Below, in pieces: positions 26,640 through 36,111 of a DNA stretch of 64,000 nucleotides (its first letter is position 1; each line of letters begins with the position of its first letter). Both the position numbers and the translations under genes were made by a program. The DNA is from Pseudomonadota bacterium (lineage in GTDB: Bacteria > Pseudomonadota > Gammaproteobacteria > Xanthomonadales > Ahniellaceae), in the NCBI GenBank assembly GCA_022843465.1, contig JALHNO010000006.1, positions 155,128-219,127 on the forward strand, read 5' to 3'. The notes under the pieces were generated by a model. It was not told the origin of the DNA, made no database searches, and worked only from the letters and a program-made list of their open reading frames with translations.

Positions 26640-29450
26640 ATGCAAAAACGCCAAATTTCCGCAGCCACCCATCCCGATCTCGACACCTGGCTCGATGAAC
26701 AGGTGACGCAATTCCGCGTCCGCGCCGAACTCGCGCCCGTCGATCCGCGATCAAGTGATCGCGACGTCCAGCTGCTGCGGCATGCCTTTTTGGCCAGCAG
26801 TTTTTTCGCCGAGGAGGCCCGCCGGCGACCGCTTGAGATCGCCAAGTTGCTGGCAGCGCCTGCACAGTTGCCCGAGTGGCAGGCGCAGGCCGATGAAGCA
26901 GTGGAAGCCTTTGCCCTGCGACTGCGGAAATTCCGTCGGCTCTGCAGTGTCGCGCTGATCCTGCGTGATCTTGCCGGTATCGATGCAGTGGCAGACACCT
27001 TGCGGCTGTCCAGTCGTATCGCCGAAACCTGTATCGCCGCGGCGCTTGCCCAGGCAGAAGTCCAGCTGGCACAGAGATTCGGCGTACCGCGTTCCCACGA
27101 AGGTGTGATCCAGCAGTTGGTCGTGATCGCGATGGGCAAGCTCGGTGGCGGTGAATTGAATTTCTCCTCCGATGTCGATCTGATTCTGGCGTTTCCGGAG
27201 TCGGGCCACAGCGATGGCGCGCGCGCGCTGGACAACGAGGAATATTTCACGCGACTGGGTCAGCGTCTGGCGCAACTGCTCGCGGATGTCAGTGATGAAG
27301 GGCTGGTGCTGCGCGTCGACTACCGGCTGCGCCCCTACGGCAACTCCGGTCGGGTTGCACTCTCGTTCACTGCGATGGAACAGTACTACCAGCGCGAGGG
27401 CCGGGACTGGGAACGCTATGCCTGGATCAAGGCGCGACCGGTCGCCGGTGACCTGGAGGCCGGTCGCCGGCTGATCGAGATGCTGCGGCCGTTCGTGTAT
27501 CGACGCTATCTCGATTTCACCGCGATCGAGGGCCTGCGCGATCTCAAGGGCCGGATCGATCTCGAGGTCGATCGCCAGGACCTGGCGGAGAATCTGAAAC
27601 TGGGGCCGGGCGGCATCCGTGAGCTCGAATTTGCCGTGCAACTGGCGCAGTTGATCCGCGGTGGCCGTGAGGTTGCGCTGCGCTGCCCGGGCTTTCTGGA
27701 CGCACTGGCCGCATTGCAGGGCGGCGGCCAGTTCGAGACGGAAATGGCGGTCCGGGTGCGCACGCTTTACCTGTTTCTCCGACATATCGAGAACCGGGTG
27801 CAGATGTATGCGGACGAGCAGACGCACGCCCTGCCCGGTGATCCGGAGGATGCGCTGCGGGTCGCGCTCGCCCTCGGCTTTCCAGATCTGCCGGCACTGC
27901 AGCTGGTGATCGATGAGGTACGCGGTGAAGTGCAGGAACTGTTCACGCAGACACTGGACGCTCCGGATCGTCCCCGGCGCGTGGACTCGGGTGGACCGGA
28001 GGGTGCGGCGAGTCTGGATCTGCCGCAGTTCTCGGCAGAAGTCCAGGAGGCGACCACCCTGCTGCTGAACAGTCTGCCGGTGCGTCGCCTGGATGCGCGG
28101 GCGCGCAAGCGCTTCGAGCGCGCCCTGCCGTTGTTGATGCTGGCGGCGCGCAAGACCAAGGCACCCGATACCGCCGCGCTGCGCCTGCAACGTTTGCTGC
28201 ATGCCATCGCGGGGCGACCGAGTTATCTGGCCTTGCTGGCGGAACGACGCGGTGCCCGCGAGCGCGTGGCCCATGTCTTCTCTCGCAGCGCGTTTCTGGC
28301 CGAGCGGGTGATCGCGCATCCCCTGCTGCTGGATGATCTGCTCGATTCGCGTGTGGATGCCGAAGTCATGCAGCCGGCTGACCTGGATCGGCTGTTCACC
28401 GCCAGCCTGGCGCGGGTTACCTCGGGCGATCCGGAGCTGGAACTCGCCGCCCTCCACGAGGCGCGCCAGAGCGCCGTGTTCCGTACCGCGCTGGCCTGGT
28501 CGAATCGGCGGCAGACCGCAGGTTTCACCGCTGCCATGCTGGCTGAAATTGCCGAGCGCTGCGTGACCCGGGTGCTGGCGTTGGCGCGTCGCGATCTGGA
28601 ACTGATGCATGGGGATTTTCCGGAAGGACTGCTGGTGCTTGCGTATGGGAGCTTTGGTGGCGGCGAACTTGGCTTCGGCTCGGACCTGGATCTGGTATTC
28701 GTGTTCGATCCGGATGTTGCCAATACGCTGAGTACGGGCGCCCGTGCGCTTGAGGGTGGCCGCTACGTGGCGCGGCTTTCGCAGCGCGTATTGCACTGGC
28801 TGAGTACGCCCACGCATGCCGGACCGTTGTTCGAGACCGATGTCCGTCTGCGCCCCGACGGCGCCAAGGGCTTGCTGGTTTCTCCGCTGAGCGGCTTTCG
28901 CGAGTATCAATTGCAGCGCGCCTGGGTGTGGGAACATCAGGCTCTGGTCCGCGCACGCGCGGTGGCCGGTCCGGCCCGGCTTGCGGAAGAATTCCGTGCG
29001 GTCCGTGATGAAGTGCTGCGACGCGAACGCAAGCTTGATGAGGTCCAGTCCGAGGTCGGCCGCATGCGCAGCCGCTGGCGCCAGGAGCTCGATCGCAGCA
29101 GCACCACGCTGTTCGATATCAAGCAGGGCCGCGGCGGTCTCGTCGATATCGAGTTTCTGTTGCAGGGACTGGTGCTGGCGCATGCGCAGCGTCTGCCCGA
29201 GTTGACGATGACCGGCTCCAGCGCGCGTCTGATCGACAGCCTGGCCGCCTGCGGACTGATCGCAGCGGATGCTGCCGATCTGTTGCTGCGTGCCCACGAA
29301 CACTGGTTGGGCCGGGCGCTTGACTGTGCCCTTGATGCTTCGCCGCGTGTGCTGGTGCGCGATGCCCAGACCGATCAGCTGGCGGCGCAGGTGTACGCCC
29401 TGTTCGAGCGGTCAGGGTTTGCCGATCGGCCTTCAGGAAGTTCAGAATAG
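26640..29450 (+). CDS. glnE: Glutamine synthetase adenylyltransferase/deadenylylase
   Basis: GlnE (936 aa, normal for the bifunctional enzyme) adds AMP to, or removes it from, glutamine synthetase under PII control. Two nucleotidyltransferase domains are visible: the N-terminal one with GKLGGGELNFSSDVDLILAF (about residue 160-180) and the C-terminal one with GSFGGGELGFGSDLDLVFVF (about 662-682). The signature RLRPDGAKGLLVSP is present. It is a single gene with an orphan terminator about 75 bases upstream. Confidence 0.98.
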   Translation: MQKRQISAATHPDLDTWLDEQVTQFRVRAELAPVDPRSSDRDVQLLRHAFLASSFFAEEARRRPLEIAKLLAAPAQLPEWQAQADEAVEAFALRLRKFRRLCSVALILRDLAGIDAVADTLRLSSRIAETCIAAALAQAEVQLAQRFGVPRSHEGVIQQLVVIAMGKLGGGELNFSSDVDLILAFPESGHSDGARALDNEEYFTRLGQRLAQLLADVSDEGLVLRVDYRLRPYGNSGRVALSFTAMEQYYQREGRDWERYAWIKARPVAGDLEAGRRLIEMLRPFVYRRYLDFTAIEGLRDLKGRIDLEVDRQDLAENLKLGPGGIRELEFAVQLAQLIRGGREVALRCPGFLDALAALQGGGQFETEMAVRVRTLYLFLRHIENRVQMYADEQTHALPGDPEDALRVALALGFPDLPALQLVIDEVRGEVQELFTQTLDAPDRPRRVDSGGPEGAASLDLPQFSAEVQEATTLLLNSLPVRRLDARARKRFERALPLLMLAARKTKAPDTAALRLQRLLHAIAGRPSYLALLAERRGARERVAHVFSRSAFLAERVIAHPLLLDDLLDSRVDAEVMQPADLDRLFTASLARVTSGDPELELAALHEARQSAVFRTALAWSNRRQTAGFTAAMLAEIAERCVTRVLALARRDLELMHGDFPEGLLVLAYGSFGGGELGFGSDLDLVFVFDPDVANTLSTGARALEGGRYVARLSQRVLHWLSTPTHAGPLFETDVRLRPDGAKGLLVSPLSGFREYQLQRAWVWEHQALVRARAVAGPARLAEEFRAVRDEVLRRERKLDEVQSEVGRMRSRWRQELDRSSTTLFDIKQGRGGLVDIEFLLQGLVLAHAQRLPELTMTGSSARLIDSLAACGLIAADAADLLLRAHEHWLGRALDCALDASPRVLVRDAQTDQLAAQVYALFERSGFADRPSGSSE

Positions 29451-29561
29451 GTCAGTAGTGGCGACGGTTCCCCGGTCAGCGTCGCATGCCGGCAGGCGAG
29501 TTGCAGGTGGCCAGACCCAACGTAGTGCGGCGACGAGTCCGGCAACGTGTTCGCAGGATGC

Positions 29562-30524
29562 TCAGCCGCGTCCCGAGTCGCGCCAGAGCTGAAGTACACG
29601 CTGCGCGGTTTCCGCCGTCTCATTGAGACCTGGTCGCGGCGCGGCTGGGTCAGACCAGTCGGACAGCAGCTGGCGCTGGCGCAGTGCTGCGTCGAACAGA
29701 CCGAGTTTTCCCTGTGGCGGTGCCAGTGCAAAGCTGACCACAGAGACACCGACGGCACAGGCCTCGCTCAGCATGTTCACCGAATCGGCAGTGACGACAA
29801 TGCGATCGGAACAGGCGAGCGCCGCGCGGTAGGGATTGGCGCCGTCGCGGGCATCGATCCACACGCGCGCGTCCAGCGACTGTCCGAGTGCGCGCAGTTG
29901 CGGCTGCCAGGGCGCAGGTGTGCGCCGTGAACCGCACAGCAGGATGCTGCCACCCTCACGACGGCGCAAGGCCCGCAATTTTTCTGCCAGCGCTGCAATC
30001 GAATCCGGATCGAGCGGCGCATCGCGATGCGGTCCGCCGATCATCACGCTGGTCAGTGGCCGGTCCAGTTGTGCGATCAGTGGCATCGACTGGCGGGCGG
30101 TATGCAGCCAGGCCGCATTGACAGCATTGAGTGCACCGATGGTGCTCAGCACATTGCCGCCGCGCAGGGCATCGTGTGCCGGCGTGATCACCACATCGAA
30201 CTCAGCCGGATCGATGCGCGGATCGAGAATCTGTACGGTGAATACGCTGCCGTTGGCGCCGCGTTTGAGCGCGCGCAGTGCAAGTGCTGACTGGCGTCCG
30301 CAACCGATCGCGATATCGGGCCAGCCGGCTTCCTCGGGCAGAGGCAGTCGCGCCAGGGCGCCTGGCACGCCGCGTGGCGAAGTCCAGCGCCAGGGCGCCG
30401 GAAAGCGCAGCCGGACATGGTGCGCCGCGCCGCCCATCGCAGCGGCGAGCGCGTCAGCCTGGTGGAAATTGCCGGCGCGTTCGTCGGTAAGGGTCCAGAT
30501 TCTGGGGCTCGAAGGACGATCCAT
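29562..30524 (-). CDS. ELM1/COG3660-type mitochondrial fission-like protein
   Basis: 320 aa. It begins MDRPSSPRIWTLTDERAGNF, a start typical of this family (WxLTDxxxGNxxQ). The C-terminal half has a glycosyltransferase-B-like pattern, with VVTADSVNMLSEACAVGVSV. Bacterial members are proposed nucleoside-diphosphate-sugar-type epimerases or transferases linked to envelope polysaccharides, without direct proof known to me. The ATG at 30524 is preferred over extension to 30596. It is divergent from the nitroreductase gene. Confidence 0.85.
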   Translation of the reverse strand: MDRPSSPRIWTLTDERAGNFHQADALAAAMGGAAHHVRLRFPAPWRWTSPRGVPGALARLPLPEEAGWPDIAIGCGRQSALALRALKRGANGSVFTVQILDPRIDPAEFDVVITPAHDALRGGNVLSTIGALNAVNAAWLHTARQSMPLIAQLDRPLTSVMIGGPHRDAPLDPDSIAALAEKLRALRRREGGSILLCGSRRTPAPWQPQLRALGQSLDARVWIDARDGANPYRAALACSDRIVVTADSVNMLSEACAVGVSVVSFALAPPQGKLGLFDAALRQRQLLSDWSDPAAPRPGLNETAETAQRVLQLWRDSGRG

Positions 30525-30706
30525 GAACCGAAGGGTAGCGCGCACCGGCACGCTCCGGGAGTGAGCACAGCCCGACCGGATGCGGCGCCGGCGCATGCTG
30601 ATGCGCTAAGGTTGCGCCGCGTCCGCCGGCGGCTTGCGAACCTGCATGCCGGGTTTGCAGCGCTGGCGCTGCCGCGATTCCCCTTCATTCGTTAGGCTTC
30701 CGACCC

Positions 30707-31312
30707 ATGAATACACCCCTCGACAGCGCCGCGCTCGATCAGCTTTTCCTGGAGGCGCGCACATTTTCTGCGAACCCCGACCCCTGGCAGCCGCGCACGG
30801 TCCCGGAGGATCTGCTGCGTCAGGTCTGGGATCTCGCCCGTATGGGTCCGACTGCATCCAACTGTCTGCCGGCGCGTATCGCCTTCGTCCGCAGTGGCGA
30901 GGCCAAGGCGCGGCTGGCGCCCCTGCTCGATGAGGGCAATCGCCCGAAGACGCTGGCGGCACCGGTGACCGCGATCCTGGCGATGGACATGAAGTTCTAT
31001 GAACTGCTGCCAAGACTGTTTCCACACGTCGACGCCCGTGCCTGGTTCGCCGACAAGACCGAGGCCGAGCTGTTGCCGGTGACCCTGCGCAACAGCAGCC
31101 TGCAGGGTGCCTATCTGATCCTGGCGGCGCGGGCTCTGGGGCTGGACTGCGCACCGATGTCCGGCTTTGACAGCAAGGGCATTGATGCCGAGTTTTTCCC
31201 GGGAACTTCCTGGCGTTCGAATTTTCTGATCAATATCGGGTATGGCCGCCGCGAGACCCTGCGTCCGCGCGGACCGCGCCTGGCGTTTGACGAAGCCTGC
31301 CAGCTGTTGTGA
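30707..31312 (+). CDS. Nitroreductase-family malonic semialdehyde reductase (RutE/HadB-like)
   Basis: 201 aa FMN flavoprotein. It starts MNTPLDSAALDQLFLEARTF and has LARMGPTASNCLPARIAFVR, the flavin phosphate-binding segment of the RutE/HadB subgroup, plus NSSLQGAYLILAARALGLDC. In E. coli RutE reduces malonic semialdehyde from pyrimidine breakdown; no other rut genes are nearby, so the true substrate is open. YceI follows after 41 bases. Confidence 0.88.
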   Translation: MNTPLDSAALDQLFLEARTFSANPDPWQPRTVPEDLLRQVWDLARMGPTASNCLPARIAFVRSGEAKARLAPLLDEGNRPKTLAAPVTAILAMDMKFYELLPRLFPHVDARAWFADKTEAELLPVTLRNSSLQGAYLILAARALGLDCAPMSGFDSKGIDAEFFPGTSWRSNFLINIGYGRRETLRPRGPRLAFDEACQLL

Positions 31313-31353
31313 TCGACTGTCCAACCATCCATGACCTGCACCGGAGCCATCCC

Positions 31354-31959
31354 ATGAAGCTTTTGCGTATCGCCCCCCTCGCCTTGATTGCCGCCTCTGT
31401 GCCCGCGTTTTCGGCCGAGCCCTACGCCTTTGATGCTGCCCACACCAGCATCAGTTACTCGATCGAGCATATGGGCCTTTCGGAGATGCATGGCGTGTTC
31501 CGCAAGTTCGATGGTGCCCTGATGCTCGATACCGCCGATCTTTCGAAGTCGTCGGTCTCGGTCAAGATCGATGCCGCCAGCATCGATACCGGCGTCGACA
31601 AGCTCGACGAACATCTGCGGGCGCCCGATTTTTTCGACGTAGCCAAGTATCCGCAGATCAGTTTCACCAGCACCACCGTGGAGCCGACTGGCGCCAACAG
31701 CTTCAAGTTGACGGGTGATCTCACCCTGCACGGCGTGACCAAGTCGGTCACGCTCGACGCCACCATGCGCACGATCGCCTCGCATCCGTTCCGCAAGGTG
31801 CCGGCGGCTGGTTTCCGCGCGACCGGAACGCTGAATCGCTCTGATTTCGGCATCGTCACCTATCCAGGTGCGCTGGGTGAAGTGGTGAAGATCCGGATCG
31901 ATACCGAAACGGTGCAGAGTGCGCCGGCGCCGGCAGCAAAGCCGGATGCCGAGGGCTGA
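31354..31959 (+). CDS. YceI-family periplasmic lipid-binding protein
   Basis: 201 aa. The ATG at 31354 with CGGAG upstream begins a signal peptide (MKLLRIAPLALIAASVPAFS, cleavage after FSA). The mature part is a YceI lipocalin-like barrel with YAFDAAHTSISYSIEHMGLS, HLRAPDFFDVAKYPQISFTS and LTLHGVTKSVTLDA. Such proteins bind isoprenoid or other lipids, but the ligand here is unknown. The last 15 residues are a low-complexity Ala/Pro tail. Confidence 0.93.
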   Translation: MKLLRIAPLALIAASVPAFSAEPYAFDAAHTSISYSIEHMGLSEMHGVFRKFDGALMLDTADLSKSSVSVKIDAASIDTGVDKLDEHLRAPDFFDVAKYPQISFTSTTVEPTGANSFKLTGDLTLHGVTKSVTLDATMRTIASHPFRKVPAAGFRATGTLNRSDFGIVTYPGALGEVVKIRIDTETVQSAPAPAAKPDAEG

Positions 31960-31980
31960 GGCAGGGCCCCACCCGCTGAG

Positions 31981-32060
31981 GTCGCGGCGTGCTGCCGCGA
32001 CCGGATACCTCGAAGCGGGAGCGAACCCGCCCGAATGACCGCGCCTCTGGCCGCGGTCAT
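31981..32060. repeat. Cluster of three GC-rich palindromes
   Basis: Three hairpins occur within 80 bases: GTCGCGGC/GCCGCGAC (31981-32001), GCGGG/CCCGC (32015-32030) and ATGACCGCG/CGCGGTCAT (32035-32060). None has a T tract. They look like REP-type extragenic palindromes between yceI and the next gene. Confidence 0.5.
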
Positions 32061-32094
32061 CGGCTAAACTGGGCGCCTGCATTCTGGAGCTTCC

Positions 32095-32301
32095 ATGTCG
32101 CGTCCCGATCCGGCCACTGAAAATCTGAAACCTGCCAACGCCGAGCGCGCGCAGAGCGTGTCGGCAGCGGATATGCCGTTGAGCTGCCCGACACCGTCCA
32201 TGCATCTATGGAATTCCCACCCGCGCGTGTATCTGCCGATCGAACAGGGCGGCGAAGCGCGTTGTCCGTATTGCGGCACGCTGTTCCAGTGGACCCGCTG
32301 A
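32095..32301 (+). CDS. Small CHCC-type zinc-finger protein
   Basis: 68 aa. The C-terminal half has LSCPTPSMHLWNSHPRVYLP followed by ARCPYCGTLF, the Cys-His-Cys-Cys zinc site of the zf-CHCC family related to the NDUFS6 subunit. The free-standing bacterial version is common in gamma- and betaproteobacteria, and its role is not established. It lies 37 bases before the glycosyltransferase gene. Confidence 0.9.
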   Translation: MSRPDPATENLKPANAERAQSVSAADMPLSCPTPSMHLWNSHPRVYLPIEQGGEARCPYCGTLFQWTR

Positions 32302-32338
32302 GTCCGTCGAAGTCCTGGCGCACAAGCCGCTGAACGCC

Positions 32339-33463
32339 GTGCCGGCCGTGGCGAAACCCTATACCGTTGTGCAACTGCTGCCGGCGCTCGAGTCCGGTGG
32401 CGTCGAGCGGGCGGTACTCGAAATCGCCGAGGCACTGGTGCGTGCCGGCCATCGCGCGATTGTGGTGTCCGCGGGTGGTCGCCTGGTTCCCGACTTGCAG
32501 CGCCTCGGCGCTCGGCACATCACGCTGGCGATCGGCGACAAGTCGTTGCTGGCGCTGCGTCATCTCGCGGCGCTGCGCCGAATCCTGCGTGACGCCGATA
32601 TCGTGCATGCACGATCGCGCCTTCCGGCCTGGCTGGGTTGGCTGGCCTGGAAGTCACTGGCGAGTCGCAGGCCGCGCTGGGTCACCACCGTTCATGGCCT
32701 GAACACGCCGGGCTTCTACAGTTCGATCATGGTGCGCGGTGAACGGGTGATCGCGGTTTCACGCACGGTACGTGACTACCTGCTGCAGCACTATCCACGC
32801 CTGGATGCCGACCGGATCCGGCTGATTGCACGTGGCATGGACCCGCAGCGGTTTCCGTCCGGCCATCGTGCCGCCGGGGATTGGCGCGGCGCGTTCGAGC
32901 GCGACTATCCGGAGTCGGCAGGAAAAACCTGGATCTGCCTGCCCGGTCGCGGCACCCGGCTCAAGGGTCATGACGATGCCTTGCAGCTGCTGGCGGGTCT
33001 GCGCGCCCGTGGCGAGAACGTCTGCCTGATTCTGCTCGGCGCGGCGCAGGCAGGACGTGAGGTCTATCTGGATGCACTGCGGGTCCGTGCCGCCGAACTC
33101 CAGCTGTCTGCGCATCTGGTGATCACACCGCCGCGCGCGGATGTCTGCGATGTGATGAGCGAGTCCGCACTCGTACTGCAGCTTTCGCGCAAGCCCGAAG
33201 CCTTTGGCCGCACGGTCGTCGAGGCACTGCATATGGGCGTACCGGTGCTGGGCTGGGCGCACGGTGGGGTTGGCGAGTTGCTGGCCGAGTTGTATCCGGA
33301 GGGCGCAGTCAGGCTGGGCGATCATTCCGCGCTGCTGCAGCGGGCACTCGGCCTGTTGCAGGCGCCGACCGTTCCGGCGCCATTTGCCGGCTACCGGATC
33401 GAGCAGATGCAGGCTGCGACCCTGGCGGTCTATCAGGAACTGCTGGACGAGGTGGCGCCTTGA
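32339..33463 (+). CDS. Glycosyltransferase family 4 protein
   Basis: 374 aa from a GTG start (a second GTG is 9 bases on). It is a GT-B fold enzyme. The N-terminus has LLPALESGGVERAVLEIAEA, a typical acceptor-binding start, and the C-terminal donor-site signature is KPEAFGRTVVEALHMGVPVL. It probably adds a sugar to the LPS core, because the O-antigen ligase-like gene follows with overlapping start and stop codons. The sugar cannot be told. Confidence 0.92.
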   Translation: MPAVAKPYTVVQLLPALESGGVERAVLEIAEALVRAGHRAIVVSAGGRLVPDLQRLGARHITLAIGDKSLLALRHLAALRRILRDADIVHARSRLPAWLGWLAWKSLASRRPRWVTTVHGLNTPGFYSSIMVRGERVIAVSRTVRDYLLQHYPRLDADRIRLIARGMDPQRFPSGHRAAGDWRGAFERDYPESAGKTWICLPGRGTRLKGHDDALQLLAGLRARGENVCLILLGAAQAGREVYLDALRVRAAELQLSAHLVITPPRADVCDVMSESALVLQLSRKPEAFGRTVVEALHMGVPVLGWAHGGVGELLAELYPEGAVRLGDHSALLQRALGLLQAPTVPAPFAGYRIEQMQAATLAVYQELLDEVAP

Positions 33464-34701
33464 ACAGATGGCAGGCACACTGGCGCTGGCTGATCCTGCT
33501 GAGCTACCTGGCCCTGCTGCCCTTTGGCAGTCTGTGCGAGCTGCCGATGCTCGTCGCCGCCCTGGTGGGGCTGGTCGACGCCATGAGATTGCGCTCACGG
33601 TTGATTGCCTCAGGTTCGGGCGGCTGGATCGGCCTGCTGTTTCTGGCCTACTGGCTGCCGGAGCTGGTTTCCGCCCTGGACAGCGTGGCGCCCGCCAAGA
33701 GCTGGCTCGAAGTCTTGGCCGATCTCCGCCTGCTGCCGTTTGCCTGGTTTGTGGCAGTGGCTTTGCGGGATGCGCCTGCGCGCCAGCACTTGCTGACAGG
33801 TAGCGCGCTTGTGGTGGCCATCTGGAGCATCGATGCCCTGGTCCAGGCGGCCACCGGTTACGGTCTCGGTGGGGCGATGGCCAGCGATCGGGTCAGTGGC
33901 ATTTTCAGCGATGACAACCTGAAGCTGGGACCGGTGCTCGCGACCTTCGCGCCGCTGCTGCTGTACCCGGTCTGGCTGCGCTGGCGCTGGCCGGGGCTTG
34001 GTCTGGTCTGGTGCCTGCTCGGGATTGCCATCCTGCTGGCTGGCGCCCGGGCAGCGTGGCTGAGCTACGCGATCGTCACCGTGATCATGCTCTGGCGCAG
34101 TGCCGGCTCGCCACGCAAGTTTCTCGCCTTGGGTCTGGCCGCTGGCCTGATCGGCGTGCTGGCTCTTGGTTCGGTGTATCTGGGCTCGGAACGTGTGCAG
34201 GCGCGTGTGCAGCGCACTCTGCAGGCGTTCGATGGGACCAGGAGCGGGCTGGATGAAGCACTCGCAATGCGCCTGCCGATCTGGAGCGTTTCGATGCGCA
34301 TGGCCAAGGACAATCCGGTCAATGGCGTTGGCGTGCGCGCCTTCCGTTATGCCTATCCCGACTATGCGCGCGCTGATGATGTCTGGCTCAGCATTGAACC
34401 CGGGCGGGGCGCCTTGCACGCGCATCAGATCGTGCTGGAGATCTGGACCGAGACCGGCCTGATCGGTCTGGCGTGCTGGCTCTTTGGCCTGATCTTTCTG
34501 CTCGGGCGCTGGCGTGGTGCGTCAGTGCCAGATCGCGCAGCGGCCTGGCCCTGGGGCGCAGCCCTGGTGTCGATGTGCTTTCCGCTGAACACCCATCTGG
34601 CGTTCTACTCGAATTTCTGGGGCGGCCTGTTCTGGTGTCTGCTGGCGATCTTTGTCGCCCAGCTTTCGACTGTGGACACGGCCACGTCAGGCGAGCGTTG
34701 A
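33460..34701 (+). CDS. O-antigen ligase-like (WaaL/Wzy-type) membrane protein
   Basis: 413 aa with about 11-12 hydrophobic segments. The start is TTG, overlapping the GT4 stop (TTGA), as the only frame-consistent start. The large periplasmic loop contains NPVNGVGVRAFRYAYPDYAR and HAHQIVLEIWTETGLIGLAC, the H-x-NxxLEI-like region conserved in O-antigen ligases. It probably joins O-polysaccharide to lipid A-core; a polymerase or another glycan ligase is the alternative. Confidence 0.87.
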   Translation: MNRWQAHWRWLILLSYLALLPFGSLCELPMLVAALVGLVDAMRLRSRLIASGSGGWIGLLFLAYWLPELVSALDSVAPAKSWLEVLADLRLLPFAWFVAVALRDAPARQHLLTGSALVVAIWSIDALVQAATGYGLGGAMASDRVSGIFSDDNLKLGPVLATFAPLLLYPVWLRWRWPGLGLVWCLLGIAILLAGARAAWLSYAIVTVIMLWRSAGSPRKFLALGLAAGLIGVLALGSVYLGSERVQARVQRTLQAFDGTRSGLDEALAMRLPIWSVSMRMAKDNPVNGVGVRAFRYAYPDYARADDVWLSIEPGRGALHAHQIVLEIWTETGLIGLACWLFGLIFLLGRWRGASVPDRAAAWPWGAALVSMCFPLNTHLAFYSNFWGGLFWCLLAIFVAQLSTVDTATSGER

Positions 34702-34734
34702 GTGCCGAGGTTTCGCTCCGGGAACAGAGCAGAC

Positions 34735-36111
34735 TCAATCTGCCGTCTTGTCGCGGGATTCGCGCAGCAGACTGACCGCCATGCTGGCGATGACTGCCGC
34801 GCCAACTACCAGTAAAGCCCACAGCGCCCAGCGCCGGTAGGGCAGGGGTTCCGGAGGAGGCCGCAGTGCTGCGTGTCCCCGCAGGGTTTCGCGGGCACCG
34901 ATGCGTAGTTCGGGCGGTGACCAATCCCTGCCCAGACGCTCGCGCAGCTGAATGATGACCGGTTCAACCGGATAGCTGGGACGGTAGGCGCTGCGATGTC
35001 CGGCGAGCAGGAAGAACGGCTCATCGCCGCCATTGAGCACGACGAAGCGATCCGGCTGGTAGTACATCCGCAGCACCGGTGCGACCGCCAGTAGCGGTTC
35101 GCTGCGCAGCTGCCATTGCCGATGCCGGCTGACGGGAAAGCGCAGACGATTGCCCAGCATGGCGGTCTGCGCTACCTGAAGTTCGAATGCGGTGGTCGTG
35201 CCGACGTGTCGCCAGTGTGGAAAGCGCTGGTCGCGGCTGTACAGACCCAGGGTGGCGACCACGCCAGGTTCCGTCAGCACAAACTCGGCGGCATGCACCG
35301 GATAAGGGCCCGGGAGCAGATAGCCCTGGGCTTCGGGTTCCAGGCCCGGCAGCGCGGCCGGCGTCAGCTCGACACGATGCCGGTAGCGATCCGGGTCCGG
35401 GCTGTACTCGGCGAGCACCTGTTCGATGCTCAGGTTCGACGGAACGGCCATGGCGTGCAGCACGATACCGGTTGCTGCCAGATCTTCAAATTCCAGCCGG
35501 GTTTCACCGCGTGAGCTGGCGGCGTCATGGCGTTGATGGCTGCGCACCGGATAACTCAGCTGCCCACTGATGCGATCACTGACCCACCACTGCGTCGTCG
35601 GCGGAAGCCGAGCCGGGGCGCGCCAGCTGATTCGCAGCGACACGATGGGGACATCCTCGGCCGCTGTGGACTTCAGCCGCAGCGAAAGGCGAGCCGGGTA
35701 CGCGCCGGCCGCGAGCTGCAATCCAAAATCGCCATCATCGGAAGGAAACGCCCGCGGTGCCGGGGTCCCGGCCTCGACCGAAGGCATCGGTTCAAACACC
35801 ATGCCCTGTATCTGCAGCACCCAGGGCATGTCACGCCAGCGTTGGCTATCGCCTGATCGCCAGGGGCCGAAGCCGAGTTCGCGGCCACTGGCGGTGACGA
35901 CGCGCAGATCGCGCAGATCCGGATCCGCGATCGCCTGGTAGATCTCGGGCGACAGGGTCAGCACATGCACATCGGCGCGTTCGCTGGACGACAGCGGAAA
36001 TCGCCAGCCGAATTCCTCGACCGGGACGCTGGCGGCAGCCGTCATGCCGGTCAGCAGGGCCGCGATCGCACACGGCACCCGAAAGGGAGGCGGTGTGCGT
36101 GTCCCGGTCAT
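34735..36111 (-). CDS. DUF3999 family exported protein
   Basis: 458 aa from the ATG at 36111, which overlaps the stop of the DUF2339 gene (ATGA). A hydrophobic N-terminal segment (about 9-24, PPFRVPCAIAALLTGMTAAA) acts as signal, and one membrane segment lies at the end (about 433-450, WALWALLVVGAAVIASMAVS). Between them is a beta-rich periplasmic region starting EEFGWRFPLSSSERADVHVL. The family is of unknown function and is usually paired with DUF2339, as here. Confidence 0.88.
   Translation of the reverse strand: MTGTRTPPPFRVPCAIAALLTGMTAAASVPVEEFGWRFPLSSSERADVHVLTLSPEIYQAIADPDLRDLRVVTASGRELGFGPWRSGDSQRWRDMPWVLQIQGMVFEPMPSVEAGTPAPRAFPSDDGDFGLQLAAGAYPARLSLRLKSTAAEDVPIVSLRISWRAPARLPPTTQWWVSDRISGQLSYPVRSHQRHDAASSRGETRLEFEDLAATGIVLHAMAVPSNLSIEQVLAEYSPDPDRYRHRVELTPAALPGLEPEAQGYLLPGPYPVHAAEFVLTEPGVVATLGLYSRDQRFPHWRHVGTTTAFELQVAQTAMLGNRLRFPVSRHRQWQLRSEPLLAVAPVLRMYYQPDRFVVLNGGDEPFFLLAGHRSAYRPSYPVEPVIIQLRERLGRDWSPPELRIGARETLRGHAALRPPPEPLPYRRWALWALLVVGAAVIASMAVSLLRESRDKTAD

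Noticed and set aside
25532..27250. 572-codon minus-strand frame across the carboxypeptidase start and glnE
   Set aside because: It covers the 5' parts of two better supported genes and shows no coherent protein features; it is a GC-rich shadow frame.
26751..29303. 850-codon minus-strand frame opposite glnE
   Set aside because: It mirrors the codon structure of glnE, is rich in Gln, Arg and His and has no family features.
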